Shown: positions 33,144 through 40,464 of the stretch, one piece after another
Layout of the letters: every line of letters begins with the position of its first letter
How positions within the stretch are numbered: position 1 is the first letter of the stretch
Assembly: GCA_910579015.1 (NCBI GenBank)
Contig: CAJTRO010000005.1
Location: 3,672-67,671, forward strand
Direction: 5' to 3'
Length of the DNA: 64,000 nucleotides
Source: an uncultured Dorea sp.
Lineage (GTDB): Bacteria; Bacillota_A; Clostridia; Lachnospirales; Lachnospiraceae
Notes under the pieces: generated by a model
Told to the model about the DNA's origin: nothing
The model's input: only the letters and a program-made list of their open reading frames with translations
Database searches by the model: none
Translations under genes and position numbers: made by a program

Positions 33144-34967
33144 TTACATATACGATCTCCAGTAACCAACCTCCCTCTCGTTAATTTCCCTGATCACGTC
33201 CGGATCCACCTTAAAATTCCTCTCTTCATCCATCAATCCGTTTATCTCCTGCTGGACATCCGTAACCTGTGTATAACAGTAACCGCACACATAGGGAATC
33301 CTCTTCACCGCAGTCGTAATCTCATCGAACCTCCGGATAAAATCCTCTTCCGATTCCACCTTATTTCCATATCCCCATCCCTCATCGTCATTATTAAATG
33401 CAATCCCGCCGAACTCGCTGATCATGACCGGCTGTCCCCGGTATCCATATCCATCTGCAAATGCCGATTTACTGCTGCAATGATACACTCTGCCCGCCAG
33501 AATATCCTCCCTGCATTCCACATATCTTCTAAGAAGCGTCTCCCCCGATTCTTCATAATCATGAAGGGTTATAATATCCGAAACCGTATGCTCCCATCCG
33601 TCATTGACAATAACCGGACGGTATTCGTCCACGCTCTTGGTCAGATGATAGACCGCTTCCGTAAAATGCTGCTGGCACGCCTTCGTCTTAACCTGTCCAA
33701 TTCCCCAGGACTCGTTAAAAGGCGTCCATACGATTATGCTGGGATGGTTATAATTCTGCTTCACGATCTCCATCCATTCTCTGGTAAATTCTTCCGCCGC
33801 ATCGTCACTGTACTGATAGGCCGACGCCATCTCGCTCCATACCAGCACGCCCTTCACATCACACCAGTACAGGAATCTCTCATCCTCCGTCTTCTGATGC
33901 TTCCTCACCCCATTGTATCCAAGCGCCAGGATCCTGTCTATATCCCTGATCAGCGCCTCCTCATCCGGCGGCGTCAGGCCGGTATCCTTCCAGTAACCCT
34001 GATCCAGGATCAGCCGTTGATACAACGGCCGTCCGTTCAGCAGTACATTAGGCCCGTCGATCCGGATCTGGCGCATGGCAAAGTAAGAATCCACTTCATC
34101 CACTGTCTCGCCATCCTCAAGAATACGAAATCGAATGTCATACAGGTTCGGCTCCTGCGGGCTCCACGTCTTGATCCCCCATTCAAAATCTCCCGGCTTC
34201 TGTGTAAATATGTCAATCTGCGTCTGCAAATGTCTGGATGTTACGGCTGTAGTCACACGTTTCACGAATACTCCGCCAAAGGATACCGTGATCTCTGCCG
34301 TCAGTCCTTCCCATTCCTCATCCTCTCCCCGTTCCATCCTGTCTTCCGGCATCAGGACATTCATCTCCAGCTTAAGCGCCTGCGCTTCAAGGTCCGGCGT
34401 CATCTTCACATCCGCAACCCGGATCTTCGGCGCATACTCCGCCCAGACCGTCTTCCAGATCCCCGTCGTCTGTACATACCAGCAACCAAAGTTCTCATTG
34501 ATCCAGCGCTGTTTCCCTCGGGGATCATGCATATCACAGGAATCCTCAACCTTGACGGTCAGTTCGTTCTCTCCTTCCCTCAGCAGATCCGTGATAACAA
34601 ATGAAAATCTGGCATAACCCCCTCTGTGGCCTCCTGCATATTGTCCGTTCACCCACAGCTTCGTCAGAAAATCACAGCCCTCGAAATGAAGGATATAATC
34701 ATTCCGCTCAAGAAGCTCTGTATCCACCTGAATCTTCCGTCTGTACCAGATGTGGTTATGGCCGCGTTCATCCTGTATCCCGCTGGCTTTCGTCTCACAG
34801 GTAAACGGGACCTGGATCTTCATTTTCCCAGGAAAATCCTCGTACCACCGCTCCCTTTCCCCTGCATTCTCATCATCAAACCCAAACTCCCAGATACCAT
34901 TCAGGTTCTCCCAGCTGTTTCGTACAAACTGTGGTCTTGGGTAATCCTTGCGGTAACATCTTGTCAC
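33144..34967 (-). CDS. Glycoside hydrolase family 2 (beta-galactosidase/glucuronidase type)
   Basis: Retaining beta-glycosidase. The N-terminal jelly roll (LNGIWEFGFDDENAG... KLWVNGQYAGGHRGGYARFSFVITD) is followed by an immunoglobulin-like domain and a TIM barrel. Acid/base Glu is in WTPFNESWG (~416) and the nucleophile Glu in ISEFGGIAF (~523). 607 residues, no signal peptide, so it acts in the cytoplasm on imported glycosides. It has its own promoter and precedes the ABC importer, so it belongs to the same locus. The NxK motif that defines glucuronidases is not clearly present; sugar specificity is undetermined. Confidence 0.92.
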   Translation of the reverse strand: MTRCYRKDYPRPQFVRNSWENLNGIWEFGFDDENAGERERWYEDFPGKMKIQVPFTCETKASGIQDERGHNHIWYRRKIQVDTELLERNDYILHFEGCDFLTKLWVNGQYAGGHRGGYARFSFVITDLLREGENELTVKVEDSCDMHDPRGKQRWINENFGCWYVQTTGIWKTVWAEYAPKIRVADVKMTPDLEAQALKLEMNVLMPEDRMERGEDEEWEGLTAEITVSFGGVFVKRVTTAVTSRHLQTQIDIFTQKPGDFEWGIKTWSPQEPNLYDIRFRILEDGETVDEVDSYFAMRQIRIDGPNVLLNGRPLYQRLILDQGYWKDTGLTPPDEEALIRDIDRILALGYNGVRKHQKTEDERFLYWCDVKGVLVWSEMASAYQYSDDAAEEFTREWMEIVKQNYNHPSIIVWTPFNESWGIGQVKTKACQQHFTEAVYHLTKSVDEYRPVIVNDGWEHTVSDIITLHDYEESGETLLRRYVECREDILAGRVYHCSSKSAFADGYGYRGQPVMISEFGGIAFNNDDEGWGYGNKVESEEDFIRRFDEITTAVKRIPYVCGYCYTQVTDVQQEINGLMDEERNFKVDPDVIREINEREVGYWRSYM

Positions 34968-35015
34968 ACTCGTGTCCTCCTTATGATACTCTATTGTCGA
35001 GCTGTTATTTTTTAC

Positions 35016-35044
35016 ATTATAATATCATAGTGGAGGATTCACAA
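35016..35044 (-). promoter_or_regulatory. Promoter of GH2 gene
   Basis: Minus strand TTGTGA (35039-35044), 17 nt, TATAAT (35016-35021), about 50 nt upstream of the GH2 start. Confidence 0.65.
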
Positions 35045-35136
35045 CACGTTGAGTACACCTAAATTTCACTTTTTTACATTATTGAAGTCCTTTATTCACA
35101 CAAGGCTTCGGGATTTTCTTTTAATACGTCAAACGA

Positions 35137-35169
35137 CGCCAGATTGAACCGTTGTGGTTCAATCTGGCG
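35137..35169 (-). terminator. 14-bp perfect hairpin downstream of tRNA-Leu
   Basis: CGCCAGATTGAACC and its exact complement flank a 5-nt loop. It lies just after the tRNA-Leu 3' end on the minus strand, with only a weak T-tract (CGTTT), so it is a likely but imperfect terminator. Confidence 0.6.
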
Positions 35170-35177
35170 CCGTAAAC

Positions 35178-35258
35178 TGCGGATGACAGGACTTGAACCT
35201 GCACGGGAAGCCCACCAGATCCTAAGTCTGGCGCGTCTGCCAATTCCGCCACATCCGC
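35178..35258 (-). tRNA. tRNA-Leu (anticodon TAG)
   Basis: Acceptor GCGGATG/CATCCGC, D-arm GGCGGAATTGGCAGACGC, anticodon stem CCAGA/TCTGG around CTTAGGA, long variable arm and GGTTCAAGTCC T-arm. The CCA end is not encoded. Confidence 0.95.
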
Positions 35259-35515
35259 ATAATCACAATATCTCTTCTATAACAAACTTATATGAGCAAG
35301 TGTAATCACTTGTGTAACCACTATCTAAGAAAAGAATCCTTACACTTTTCCTATCATAACAAACAAATCTCCATTAGTCAATTACAAATTCTTAGTTTAT
35401 GCATTTTACCAATGGATAAATCTTCTGTTTTTACTTGCCGAGAAATTACCTCACTCTTAAATTTTGTTGCCTTAAGGTCGTTAATATGTTATTGTAGTTT
35501 CTAAGAGGTGAACTA

Positions 35516-35575
35516 ATGAATAACCGGATTAAAAAATTGTGATTAGATCTGGGACTTAGTCAAAAAGCGGCATGA
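35516..35575 (+). pseudogene. Start of a decayed XRE-type HTH gene
   Basis: With a GAGGTG ribosome binding site the frame reads MNNRIKKL, a stop (TGA), then LDLGLSQKAA and another stop. This is the standard opening of XRE/Cro helix-turn-helix regulators with one nonsense change and loss of the rest. It lies just before the Uma2 gene. Confidence 0.45.
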
Positions 35576-35590
35576 AAGGAGGTTAGCGCA

Positions 35591-36139
35591 ATGGCTTTAG
35601 CGCAAGCAAAAACTTACACAGAAGATGACTATTATAATATACCCGAGGATGTCCGAGCGGAACTGATTGACGGACAGATTTATTATCAGGCAGCTCCCGG
35701 CCTGTTGCATCAGGCAATATCAGGTGAATTATACACCGCAATAAATTTATATTTAAAATCAATAAAAGGAAAATGCAGGGTATTTTCCGCCCCATTCGCT
35801 GTGAAGCTATTTGAAGACAGGAAGAATATTGTAGAACCTGATATCAGTATTATCTGTAATCCTGACAAGCTGAATGATCGGGGATGCGCCGGGGCTCCCG
35901 ACTGGATTATTGAAATCATTTCCCCTGGTAATCCTGAACATGATTATATTCGAAAGCTGAACCTTTATAAGGATGCAGGTGTACGTGAATATTGGATTGT
36001 AGATCCCAGGGATGAAAAGATTTTAGTATATTTCTTTGACCAACTTGATTTTAGAGTTGAAACGTACACATTCCAGGATAAAATAAAGGTCAATATTTAT
36101 GATGACTTCTGGATTGACTTCCGGGAATTGAATTTATAA
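35591..36139 (+). CDS. Uma2-family (DUF820) putative endonuclease
   Basis: 182 residues with the Uma2/DUF820 restriction-endonuclease-like core: RAELIDGQIYYQAAP (~16-30), VEPDISIICNP (~77-87) and WIIEIISPGNPEHDYIRKLNLYKDAGVREYWIVDP (~104-138), giving the PD...ExxSP...K pattern. Ribosome binding site AAAGGAGG upstream. The family is common as multi-copy genes in cyanobacteria and sporadic in Firmicutes; its biological role is unsettled. Downstream, up to the tRNA cluster terminator, there is no intact gene. Confidence 0.85.
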   Translation: MALAQAKTYTEDDYYNIPEDVRAELIDGQIYYQAAPGLLHQAISGELYTAINLYLKSIKGKCRVFSAPFAVKLFEDRKNIVEPDISIICNPDKLNDRGCAGAPDWIIEIISPGNPEHDYIRKLNLYKDAGVREYWIVDPRDEKILVYFFDQLDFRVETYTFQDKIKVNIYDDFWIDFRELNL

Positions 36140-36362
36140 AATACGAATCCGAAGAAAAGCGTGCACTGACCATATTTGATTTTAATTTATCAAGACGCGA
36201 AGTAACTATCAATAAAGCCCACGATCTCTCTACAGGAAAAACTTTTTATCGGCGACGATCCAAAAGGTTTTATTTCACGCAGACAAAACTGGGACATTGG
36301 GACGCTGATGGGACATTGAGAACCTATTACTTCTTGCAAGAATAGACAAGTTTGCAAATATT

Positions 36363-36406
36363 AAAAAATCCCCACAACCCTCGAAAATACAAAGGTTGCG
36401 GGGATT
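36363..36406 (-). terminator. Terminator of the tRNA cluster
   Basis: AATCCCCACAACC (36367-36379) pairs with GGTTGCGGGGATT (36394-36406) with one mismatch; the minus-strand transcript then has a T-run. It follows tRNA-Lys. Confidence 0.85.
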
Positions 36407-36414
36407 CTTCCTAC

Positions 36415-36487
36415 TGAGCGTGCGGGGATTCGAACCCCGGACAACTTGATTAAAAGTCAAGTGCTCTACCACCTGAGCTACACGCCC
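36415..36487 (-). tRNA. tRNA-Lys (anticodon TTT)
   Basis: GGGCGTG/CACGCTC acceptor, anticodon loop CTTTTAA within ACTTGA/TCAAGT, GGGTTCGAATCCC T-arm. Last of the six-tRNA transcript. Confidence 0.95.
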
Positions 36488-36494
36488 ATAACAA

Positions 36495-36566
36495 CTGGGC
36501 TAGTTGGATTCGAACCAACGAATGCAGGAGTCAAAGTCCTGTGCCTTACCGCTTGGCGATAGCCCA
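36495..36566 (-). tRNA. tRNA-Gln (anticodon TTG)
   Basis: TGGGCTA/TAGCCCA acceptor, loop CTTTGAC within CAGGA/TCCTG, TTGGTTCGAATCCAA T-arm. Confidence 0.95.
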
Positions 36567-36580
36567 ATAAAAGAAAAAAA

Positions 36581-36655
36581 GGTGGGTAATGGGACTCGAA
36601 CCCATGATATCCAGAACCACAATCTGGCGCGCTAACCAACTGCACCATACCCACC
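36581..36655 (-). tRNA. tRNA-His (anticodon GTG)
   Basis: GTGGGTA/TACCCAC acceptor with the extra 5' G opposite the C discriminator, loop TTGTGGT within CCAGA/TCTGG. Confidence 0.95.
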
Positions 36656-36722
36656 ATATATATTACTTATCGAACTATTCATGTCCAACTAAGTATCACC
36701 TTATTCAATTTTGTGGTCCTAA

Positions 36723-36796
36723 CGAGCCTGGGGGGATTCGAACCCTCGACCTACGGCTTAGAAGGCCGTTGCTCTATCCAGCTGAGCTACAGACTC
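36723..36796 (-). tRNA. tRNA-Arg (anticodon TCT)
   Basis: GAGTCTG/CAGGCTC acceptor, loop CTTCTAA within ACGGC/GCCGT, GGGTTCGAATCCC T-arm. Confidence 0.95.
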
Positions 36797-36862
36797 ACAA
36801 TGCCAGTCCTTAGAACTATTCTCCATAAAACCATCGACCTCTGCACTTTATGGCTTTAGGAA

Positions 36863-36933
36863 AGCGGGTGATGGGAATCGAACCCACGTATCTAGCTTGG
36901 AAGGCTAGTGTTCTACCATTGAACTACACCCGC
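36863..36933 (-). tRNA. tRNA-Gly (anticodon TCC)
   Basis: GCGGGTG/CACCCGC acceptor, loop CTTCCAA within TAGC/GCTA, TGGGTTCGATTCCCA T-arm. Confidence 0.95.
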
Positions 36934-36940
36934 ATGGATA

Positions 36941-37015
36941 TCGGGGTGACAGGATTCGAACCTGCGACCTCCTGGTCCCAAACCAGGCGCTCTAGCCAAG
37001 CTGAGCCACACCCCG
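36941..37015 (-). tRNA. tRNA-Pro (anticodon TGG)
   Basis: CGGGGTG/CACCCCG acceptor, loop TTTGGGA within CCTGG/CCAGG, GCAGGTTCGAATCCTGT T-arm. First of the six-tRNA transcript. Confidence 0.95.
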
Positions 37016-37065
37016 TCACTATATTCTCCTGTCTCTCGAAGTTGTACCCCCGTGACACAACAGTT

Positions 37066-37094
37066 ATTATATAGGAATATCCATCAGTTGTCAA
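37066..37094 (-). promoter_or_regulatory. Consensus promoter of the six-tRNA cluster
   Basis: Minus strand TTGACA (37089-37094), 17 nt, TATAAT (37066-37071): both hexamers are perfect consensus. Confidence 0.9.
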
Positions 37095-37111
37095 CATCTT
37101 TTTTTATTTTT

Positions 37112-37591
37112 TTACAAAAATTCCTGAGAAATATCTATCTTCCCCTCTTTATCGAGCTCCATGATCATATAGCTGGGCCTGCGTCCCTCCTGCCGGGGAT
37201 ATGCCACGCTGCCCGGATTCAATATGATCAGGTCTTCCTCCCTCGTCAGAGACGGCCTGTGCGTATGCCCGTACATCACAATATCCGCTCCCCGCTGTCT
37301 GGCCTCCTCCTTCAGCCGTTCCTCCCCCAGCGCCACATAATAAGAATGCCCGTGCGTCATGAATATATGATGTCCCTCCGCTTCGAATTCATCTTCCCGT
37401 GGAAGATCCGAAAAGAAATCATTATTTCCCCGTATTATATGTACCGGGCAGTCTGCCAGCGCTGTGATGTAGTCTTCTCCGCCCTCTGTATCCCCAAGAT
37501 GAAGCATCATATCAATGGGGCGGACCCGCTCTAACACCTGTTCCAAATTCCTGTGTGATTTGTGCGTATCACTTACAATCAATATCCTCAT
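37112..37591 (-). CDS. YfcE/MJ0936-type metallophosphoesterase
   Basis: Small calcineurin-like phosphodiesterase. Metal ligands are all visible: SDTHKS (Asp/His, residues 7-12), LGDTEGG (~36), RGNND (~57), THGHS (~80) and YGHTHRP (~105). About 159 residues from the ATG at 37591, which has GAGGG 7 nt upstream; an in-frame ATG at 37618 has no ribosome binding site. Family members hydrolyse phosphodiesters in vitro with unclear physiological substrates. It follows rdgB on the same strand by 60 nt, a common pairing in Firmicutes. Confidence 0.9.
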   Translation of the reverse strand: MRILIVSDTHKSHRNLEQVLERVRPIDMMLHLGDTEGGEDYITALADCPVHIIRGNNDFFSDLPREDEFEAEGHHIFMTHGHSYYVALGEERLKEEARQRGADIVMYGHTHRPSLTREEDLIILNPGSVAYPRQEGRRPSYMIMELDKEGKIDISQEFL

Positions 37592-37650
37592 ACAAAAACC
37601 CTCAATCTTCCATATCACCCATATATCCTAACCAATGTCTTCCATCCGGA

Positions 37651-38265
37651 TCAATGCTCCGCCAGTATCCTGCGCATCTTCCTCAGACCTTCTCCCCGGT
37701 GGCTCAGTTCATTCTTCTTCTCAGGAGCAAGCTGCGCGCTCGTACAGCCGTACTCCGGCAGATAAAAGATCGGATCATAGCCGAATCCATTTTCCCCAAT
37801 GATCTCATGCCCTATGATACCTTCCATAGTCCCCCTGACCACCGCACTGCTCCCGTCCGGAAATGCCGCCGCAATGGCGCACACAAATCTGGCCGTCCGC
37901 TTCTCATCCGGAACATTATCGAGCCGGTCAATTAAATTCTGGTTCTTGATATCATACGACGTATCCTCGCCCATGTACCGTGCAGAATAAATGCCCGGTT
38001 CCTTGTTCAGATAATCAATCTCCAGCCCGGAATCATCCGCCAGGACTACCGCATTCTCAAATCCAGGAAGCTTCCCGGCCTCCCTTGCGATCTCCTTTGC
38101 CTTGATCAGCGCATTCTCCTCAAAGGTTGCCCCATCCTCCACAACGTCCGCCCGGATTCCCGCTTCCCGCTGTGACAGGATCTCAGCCCCAAGGTCCTTA
38201 AGGATCATCCTGATCTCAACCATCTTGTGTTCATTTCCTGTTGCAAATATTATCTTATCCACCAT
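37651..38265 (-). CDS. rdgB: XTP/dITP diphosphatase (RdgB/HAM1)
   Basis: House-cleaning pyrophosphatase that removes ITP, dITP and XTP from nucleotide pools. N-terminal FATGNEHKMVEI (~7-18) with the substrate-binding SxNxxK-like motif, VLADDSGLEIDYLNKEPGIYSARYMGE (~73-99) and the C-terminal GFGYDPIFYLPE (~159-170) and SHRGEGLRKM (~188) motifs are diagnostic. 204 residues, full length. Start MVDKIIF. Confidence 0.95.
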   Translation of the reverse strand: MVDKIIFATGNEHKMVEIRMILKDLGAEILSQREAGIRADVVEDGATFEENALIKAKEIAREAGKLPGFENAVVLADDSGLEIDYLNKEPGIYSARYMGEDTSYDIKNQNLIDRLDNVPDEKRTARFVCAIAAAFPDGSSAVVRGTMEGIIGHEIIGENGFGYDPIFYLPEYGCTSAQLAPEKKNELSHRGEGLRKMRRILAEH

Positions 38266-38367
38266 AGCCTTGCCTCACCCTGCTTTCCTTCCATTAATTC
38301 TTCTATATAAATACTCCGCCGGCCTAATATGTCCGTTTCCACTATCCATCCTCTTCCCCGCCGGATC

Positions 38368-39519
38368 TCACTGACGCTTCGGCGGTTTCGGCCCCTGGAA
38401 CTGATAGAAATAGGTCTTGAGCATTCCATTATAAATCTTACGGTTCTTATCTGCCTTCCGTCCGAAATACTTCTCCGCCTCCTCATAAGATGTGATCATG
38501 TAAGCCGACCACGAATCCAGTCTCTTGAAGCTCTCCCCAAACGTCCGGTACAACTGGGGCAGTTCGTCCTTCTCCTGAAGCCTCTCTCCGTAGGGCGGAT
38601 TCGTAATAATGAATCCGTACTTCTTCGGATGGCTCAGCTCCCTGACATCTCTTTCCTGAAAATGAATCAGATGGTCTACGCCCGCCTCCCGTGCATTCCT
38701 TCTGGCTGTCTTTATCACAGAACCATCCACATCATATCCCTGGATGTCAACTTCAACATTATCCTCGACCATATCATTGGCTTCATTCACCGCATCATAC
38801 CACAGCTTCCTTGGAATCAGGTTCGTCCATTCCTCTGCGGTAAACGAACGATTCATCCCTGGCGCTATCTTTGCCGCCATCATCGCCGCCTCGATAGGAA
38901 ATGTCCCGCTTCCGCAGAAGGGATCTACAAGTATCCGCTCCCTCCTCCACGGCGTCAGCATGATCAGCGCCGCCGCCAGCGTCTCCGTGATCGGAGCCTT
39001 CCCCGCAATCTCCCTGTAACCGCGTTTGTGAAGCGATACACCGGAAGTATCAATCCCGATGGTAACCACATCCTTCATAAGAAATACCCGTATTGGATAG
39101 GTCGCTCCGTCCTCCTCAAACCATTCCATATGATAGCGCTCCCCAAGCCGTCTCACCATGGCCTTCTTCATGATCGACTGGATATCCGACGGGCTGAACA
39201 GCTTACTCTTCACCGACGCCGCCTTCGCCACCCAGAATTTCCCGTCCTTTGGTATGTAATCCTCCCACGGCAGCGCTCTCGTCTTCTCAAACAACTCCTC
39301 GAAGGTCACCGCCTGGAAGCTCCCGACCTTCCATAACACTCTCTCTGCCGTGCGCAGAAAGATATTGGCATAACATACCGCCGCCGCATCCCCATAGAAG
39401 GTCACTCTTCCGTCCTCAACTTCTGCGATCTCATATCCAAGATCAATAACCTCTCTTTTCAGCACCGCCTCCAGGCCAAAATGGCAGGGTGCAATCAATT
39501 CAATCCGGTTCATACACAA
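38368..39519 (-). CDS. THUMP-domain 23S rRNA guanine-N2 methyltransferase (RlmL/YpsC-like)
   Basis: SAM-dependent RNA methyltransferase. N-terminal ferredoxin-like/THUMP region (residues 1-160, IELIAPCHFGLEAVLKREV start) followed by a Rossmann methyltransferase domain with DPFCGSGTFPIEAAM (~200-214, SAM motif I) and the catalytic NPPYGER (~308-314). 383 residues matches the Firmicute YpsC single-domain form of E. coli RlmL. It precedes rdgB on the same strand with a ~100-nt gap. Confidence 0.9.
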   Translation of the reverse strand: MCMNRIELIAPCHFGLEAVLKREVIDLGYEIAEVEDGRVTFYGDAAAVCYANIFLRTAERVLWKVGSFQAVTFEELFEKTRALPWEDYIPKDGKFWVAKAASVKSKLFSPSDIQSIMKKAMVRRLGERYHMEWFEEDGATYPIRVFLMKDVVTIGIDTSGVSLHKRGYREIAGKAPITETLAAALIMLTPWRRERILVDPFCGSGTFPIEAAMMAAKIAPGMNRSFTAEEWTNLIPRKLWYDAVNEANDMVEDNVEVDIQGYDVDGSVIKTARRNAREAGVDHLIHFQERDVRELSHPKKYGFIITNPPYGERLQEKDELPQLYRTFGESFKRLDSWSAYMITSYEEAEKYFGRKADKNRKIYNGMLKTYFYQFQGPKPPKRQ

Positions 39520-39633
39520 TCTCCCGACTTACTTCTTAACGCCCGTATCTGTTGCTTTTCCTATACATCTTACTTTCTTTCACCATAGGTTGTCAACTCA
39601 CACAAACAAATTAATTGATAAAAATGCAAAAGG

Positions 39634-39676
39634 AAAAGAGCACTGCACAAGATCTTTTCCTGTACAGTGCTCTTTT
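39634..39676 (-). terminator. Terminator after Asn/Ser-rich gene
   Basis: AAAAGAGCACTG (39634-39645) pairs with CAGTGCTCTTTT (39665-39676); on the minus strand it ends in TTTT. Confidence 0.8.
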
Positions 39677-39680
39677 CTAA

Positions 39681-39875
39681 CTAATAATTGTCGCTGTAGT
39701 TAGAACTGTTAGAATTGGAGCTGTTAGAATTCTTTGAAGACGTGTTGGACGCATTCTTGTTGGATGAATTCTGGTTGCTTGCATTCTTGTTTGTTGAATT
39801 CTGGCTGCCTGCATTCTTGTTAGATGAATTCTGGTTTGATGCATTCTTGTTTGATGAACTATAATTCTTTGCCAT
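39681..39875 (-). CDS. Asn/Ser-rich repeat small protein
   Basis: 64 residues made almost only of Asn, Ser, Lys, Gln and Ala: after MAKNYSS it contains about four 10-residue repeats of the type NKNASNQNSS and then an SNSSNSNSSNYSDNY tail. The ATG at 39875 has AGGAGGAG upstream; the longer frame to 39932 lacks one. Codon-level repeats are also visible in DNA. There is no signal peptide. It vaguely resembles Asn/Gln-rich spore proteins such as gamma-type SASPs, but no family was identified. It has its own terminator and is likely a real, separately transcribed gene. Confidence 0.75.
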   Translation of the reverse strand: MAKNYSSSNKNASNQNSSNKNAGSQNSTNKNASNQNSSNKNASNTSSKNSNSSNSNSSNYSDNY

Positions 39876-40019
39876 GTTAAAACTCCTCCTAATCTTTTTG
39901 GTTACATGGCTATTATGTCCACTCGGACGCATATTATGTATTCTTTTTCACAAATAAATAACAAGCCGGCCGCACATGCTGTCTAATAATATTTTTATTA
40001 AATTTTTTTTAAAATTATC

Positions 40020-40048
40020 TTGCTTTTTATGAGGTAATATATTATACT
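40020..40048 (+). promoter_or_regulatory. Promoter of candidate small RNA
   Basis: TTGCTT (40020-40025), 17-nt spacer, TATACT (40043-40048). There is no ORF downstream on this strand. Confidence 0.55.
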
Positions 40049-40054
40049 AACTTG

Positions 40055-40137
40055 TGTAGAAAGTTTTCTTTCTACAACCCCTTATTAATTATTTATACTC
40101 CCCTCAAAAGACCGGTGGCTCCCCCATCGGTCTTTTA
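40055..40137 (+). ncRNA. Candidate trans-acting small RNA with C-rich motifs
   Basis: About 83 nt between a promoter and a terminator. The 5' hairpin TGTAGAAAG-TTTT-CTTTCTACA (40055-40076) is a perfect 9-bp stem; a single-stranded AU-rich linker carries ACCCC and CTCCCC; the 3' hairpin AAAAGACCG...CGGTCTTTT (40106-40136) holds a loop with GCTCCCCC and ends in TCTTTT, as an intrinsic terminator. No ORF fits. Unpaired CCCC/CUCCCC strings are the classical seed of Firmicute sRNAs that pair with GGAGG ribosome binding sites (e.g. RsaE/RoxS type). Identity is inference; no family was matched. Confidence 0.55.
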
Positions 40138-40151
40138 CTGTCTGTTGAATT

Positions 40152-40174
40152 CCTCTGTTCAGAGGATATTTTTT
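40152..40174 (+). terminator. Second hairpin with T-run downstream of the sRNA candidate
   Basis: CCTCTG-TT-CAGAGG (40152-40165) followed by ATATTTTTT. Possible backup terminator. Confidence 0.45.
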
Positions 40175-40181
40175 GCCGTCG

Positions 40182-40213
40182 AAAAAACCTCTTGAAGATT
40201 ACTCTTCAAGAGG
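40182..40213 (-). terminator. Terminator of tRNA-Glu
   Basis: CCTCTTGAAGA (40188-40198) pairs with TCTTCAAGAGG (40203-40213); the minus-strand transcript ends TTTTTTC. Confidence 0.85.
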
Positions 40214-40221
40214 CTTTCCAG

Positions 40222-40293
40222 TGACTCCGAGGGGAATCGAACCCCTGATTCCAGCGTGAGAGGCTAGCGTCTTGACCGCTTGACCATGGAGCC
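40222..40293 (-). tRNA. tRNA-Glu (anticodon CTC)
   Basis: GGCTCCA acceptor, TGGTCAAGCGG D-arm, anticodon loop CTCTCAC within CTAGC/GCTGG, GGGGTTCGATTCCCC T-arm. The acceptor 3' strand is CGGAGTC, giving an A-C mismatch at the seventh pair. Own promoter (TTGCAT 40348-40353, 17 nt, TATAAT 40325-40330, with TG extension). Confidence 0.9.
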
Positions 40294-40324
40294 GTATTTT
40301 CTTTTCTCTGTTTCGCACTTGATT

Positions 40325-40353
40325 ATTATAGCAAATAATATCGAAAAATGCAA
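40325..40353 (-). promoter_or_regulatory. Promoter of tRNA-Glu
   Basis: Minus strand TTGCAT, 17-nt spacer ending TGC, TATAAT (extended -10). Confidence 0.75.
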
Positions 40354-40404
40354 GCACTTTTTTTCAAAATTTTAAATTTTTTATTCTTCATTGATATTGG
40401 CTAT

Positions 40405-40436
40405 GGTATACCCGGGCAAAGCTGTCCGGGTATGCC
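40405..40436. terminator. Hairpin downstream of rplA
   Basis: GGTATACCCGG (40405-40415) pairs with CCGGGTATGCC (40426-40436) with one wobble. It follows the rplA stop by 29 nt; the T-run (ATTTTT) is on the plus-strand side, so the direction is uncertain. Confidence 0.55.
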
Positions 40437-40464
40437 ATTTTTCTATATCTTATTCAATCAATTA

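Noticed and set aside
33144..33260. NFK near the GH2 C-terminus as a glucuronidase NxK motif
   Set aside because: It aligns with the R-x-P-K-type segment at the barrel end rather than with the glucuronate-binding loop, so glucuronidase specificity is not supported.
33129..34604. 491-codon open frame on the plus strand opposite the GH2 gene
   Set aside because: Antisense shadow of a clear GH2 gene; no ribosome binding site or protein family features.
36139..36344. 66-codon open frame after Uma2 (…EVTINKAHDLSTGKTFYRRR…)
   Set aside because: No start codon or ribosome binding site and no recognisable family; possibly a fragment but not supportable as a gene.
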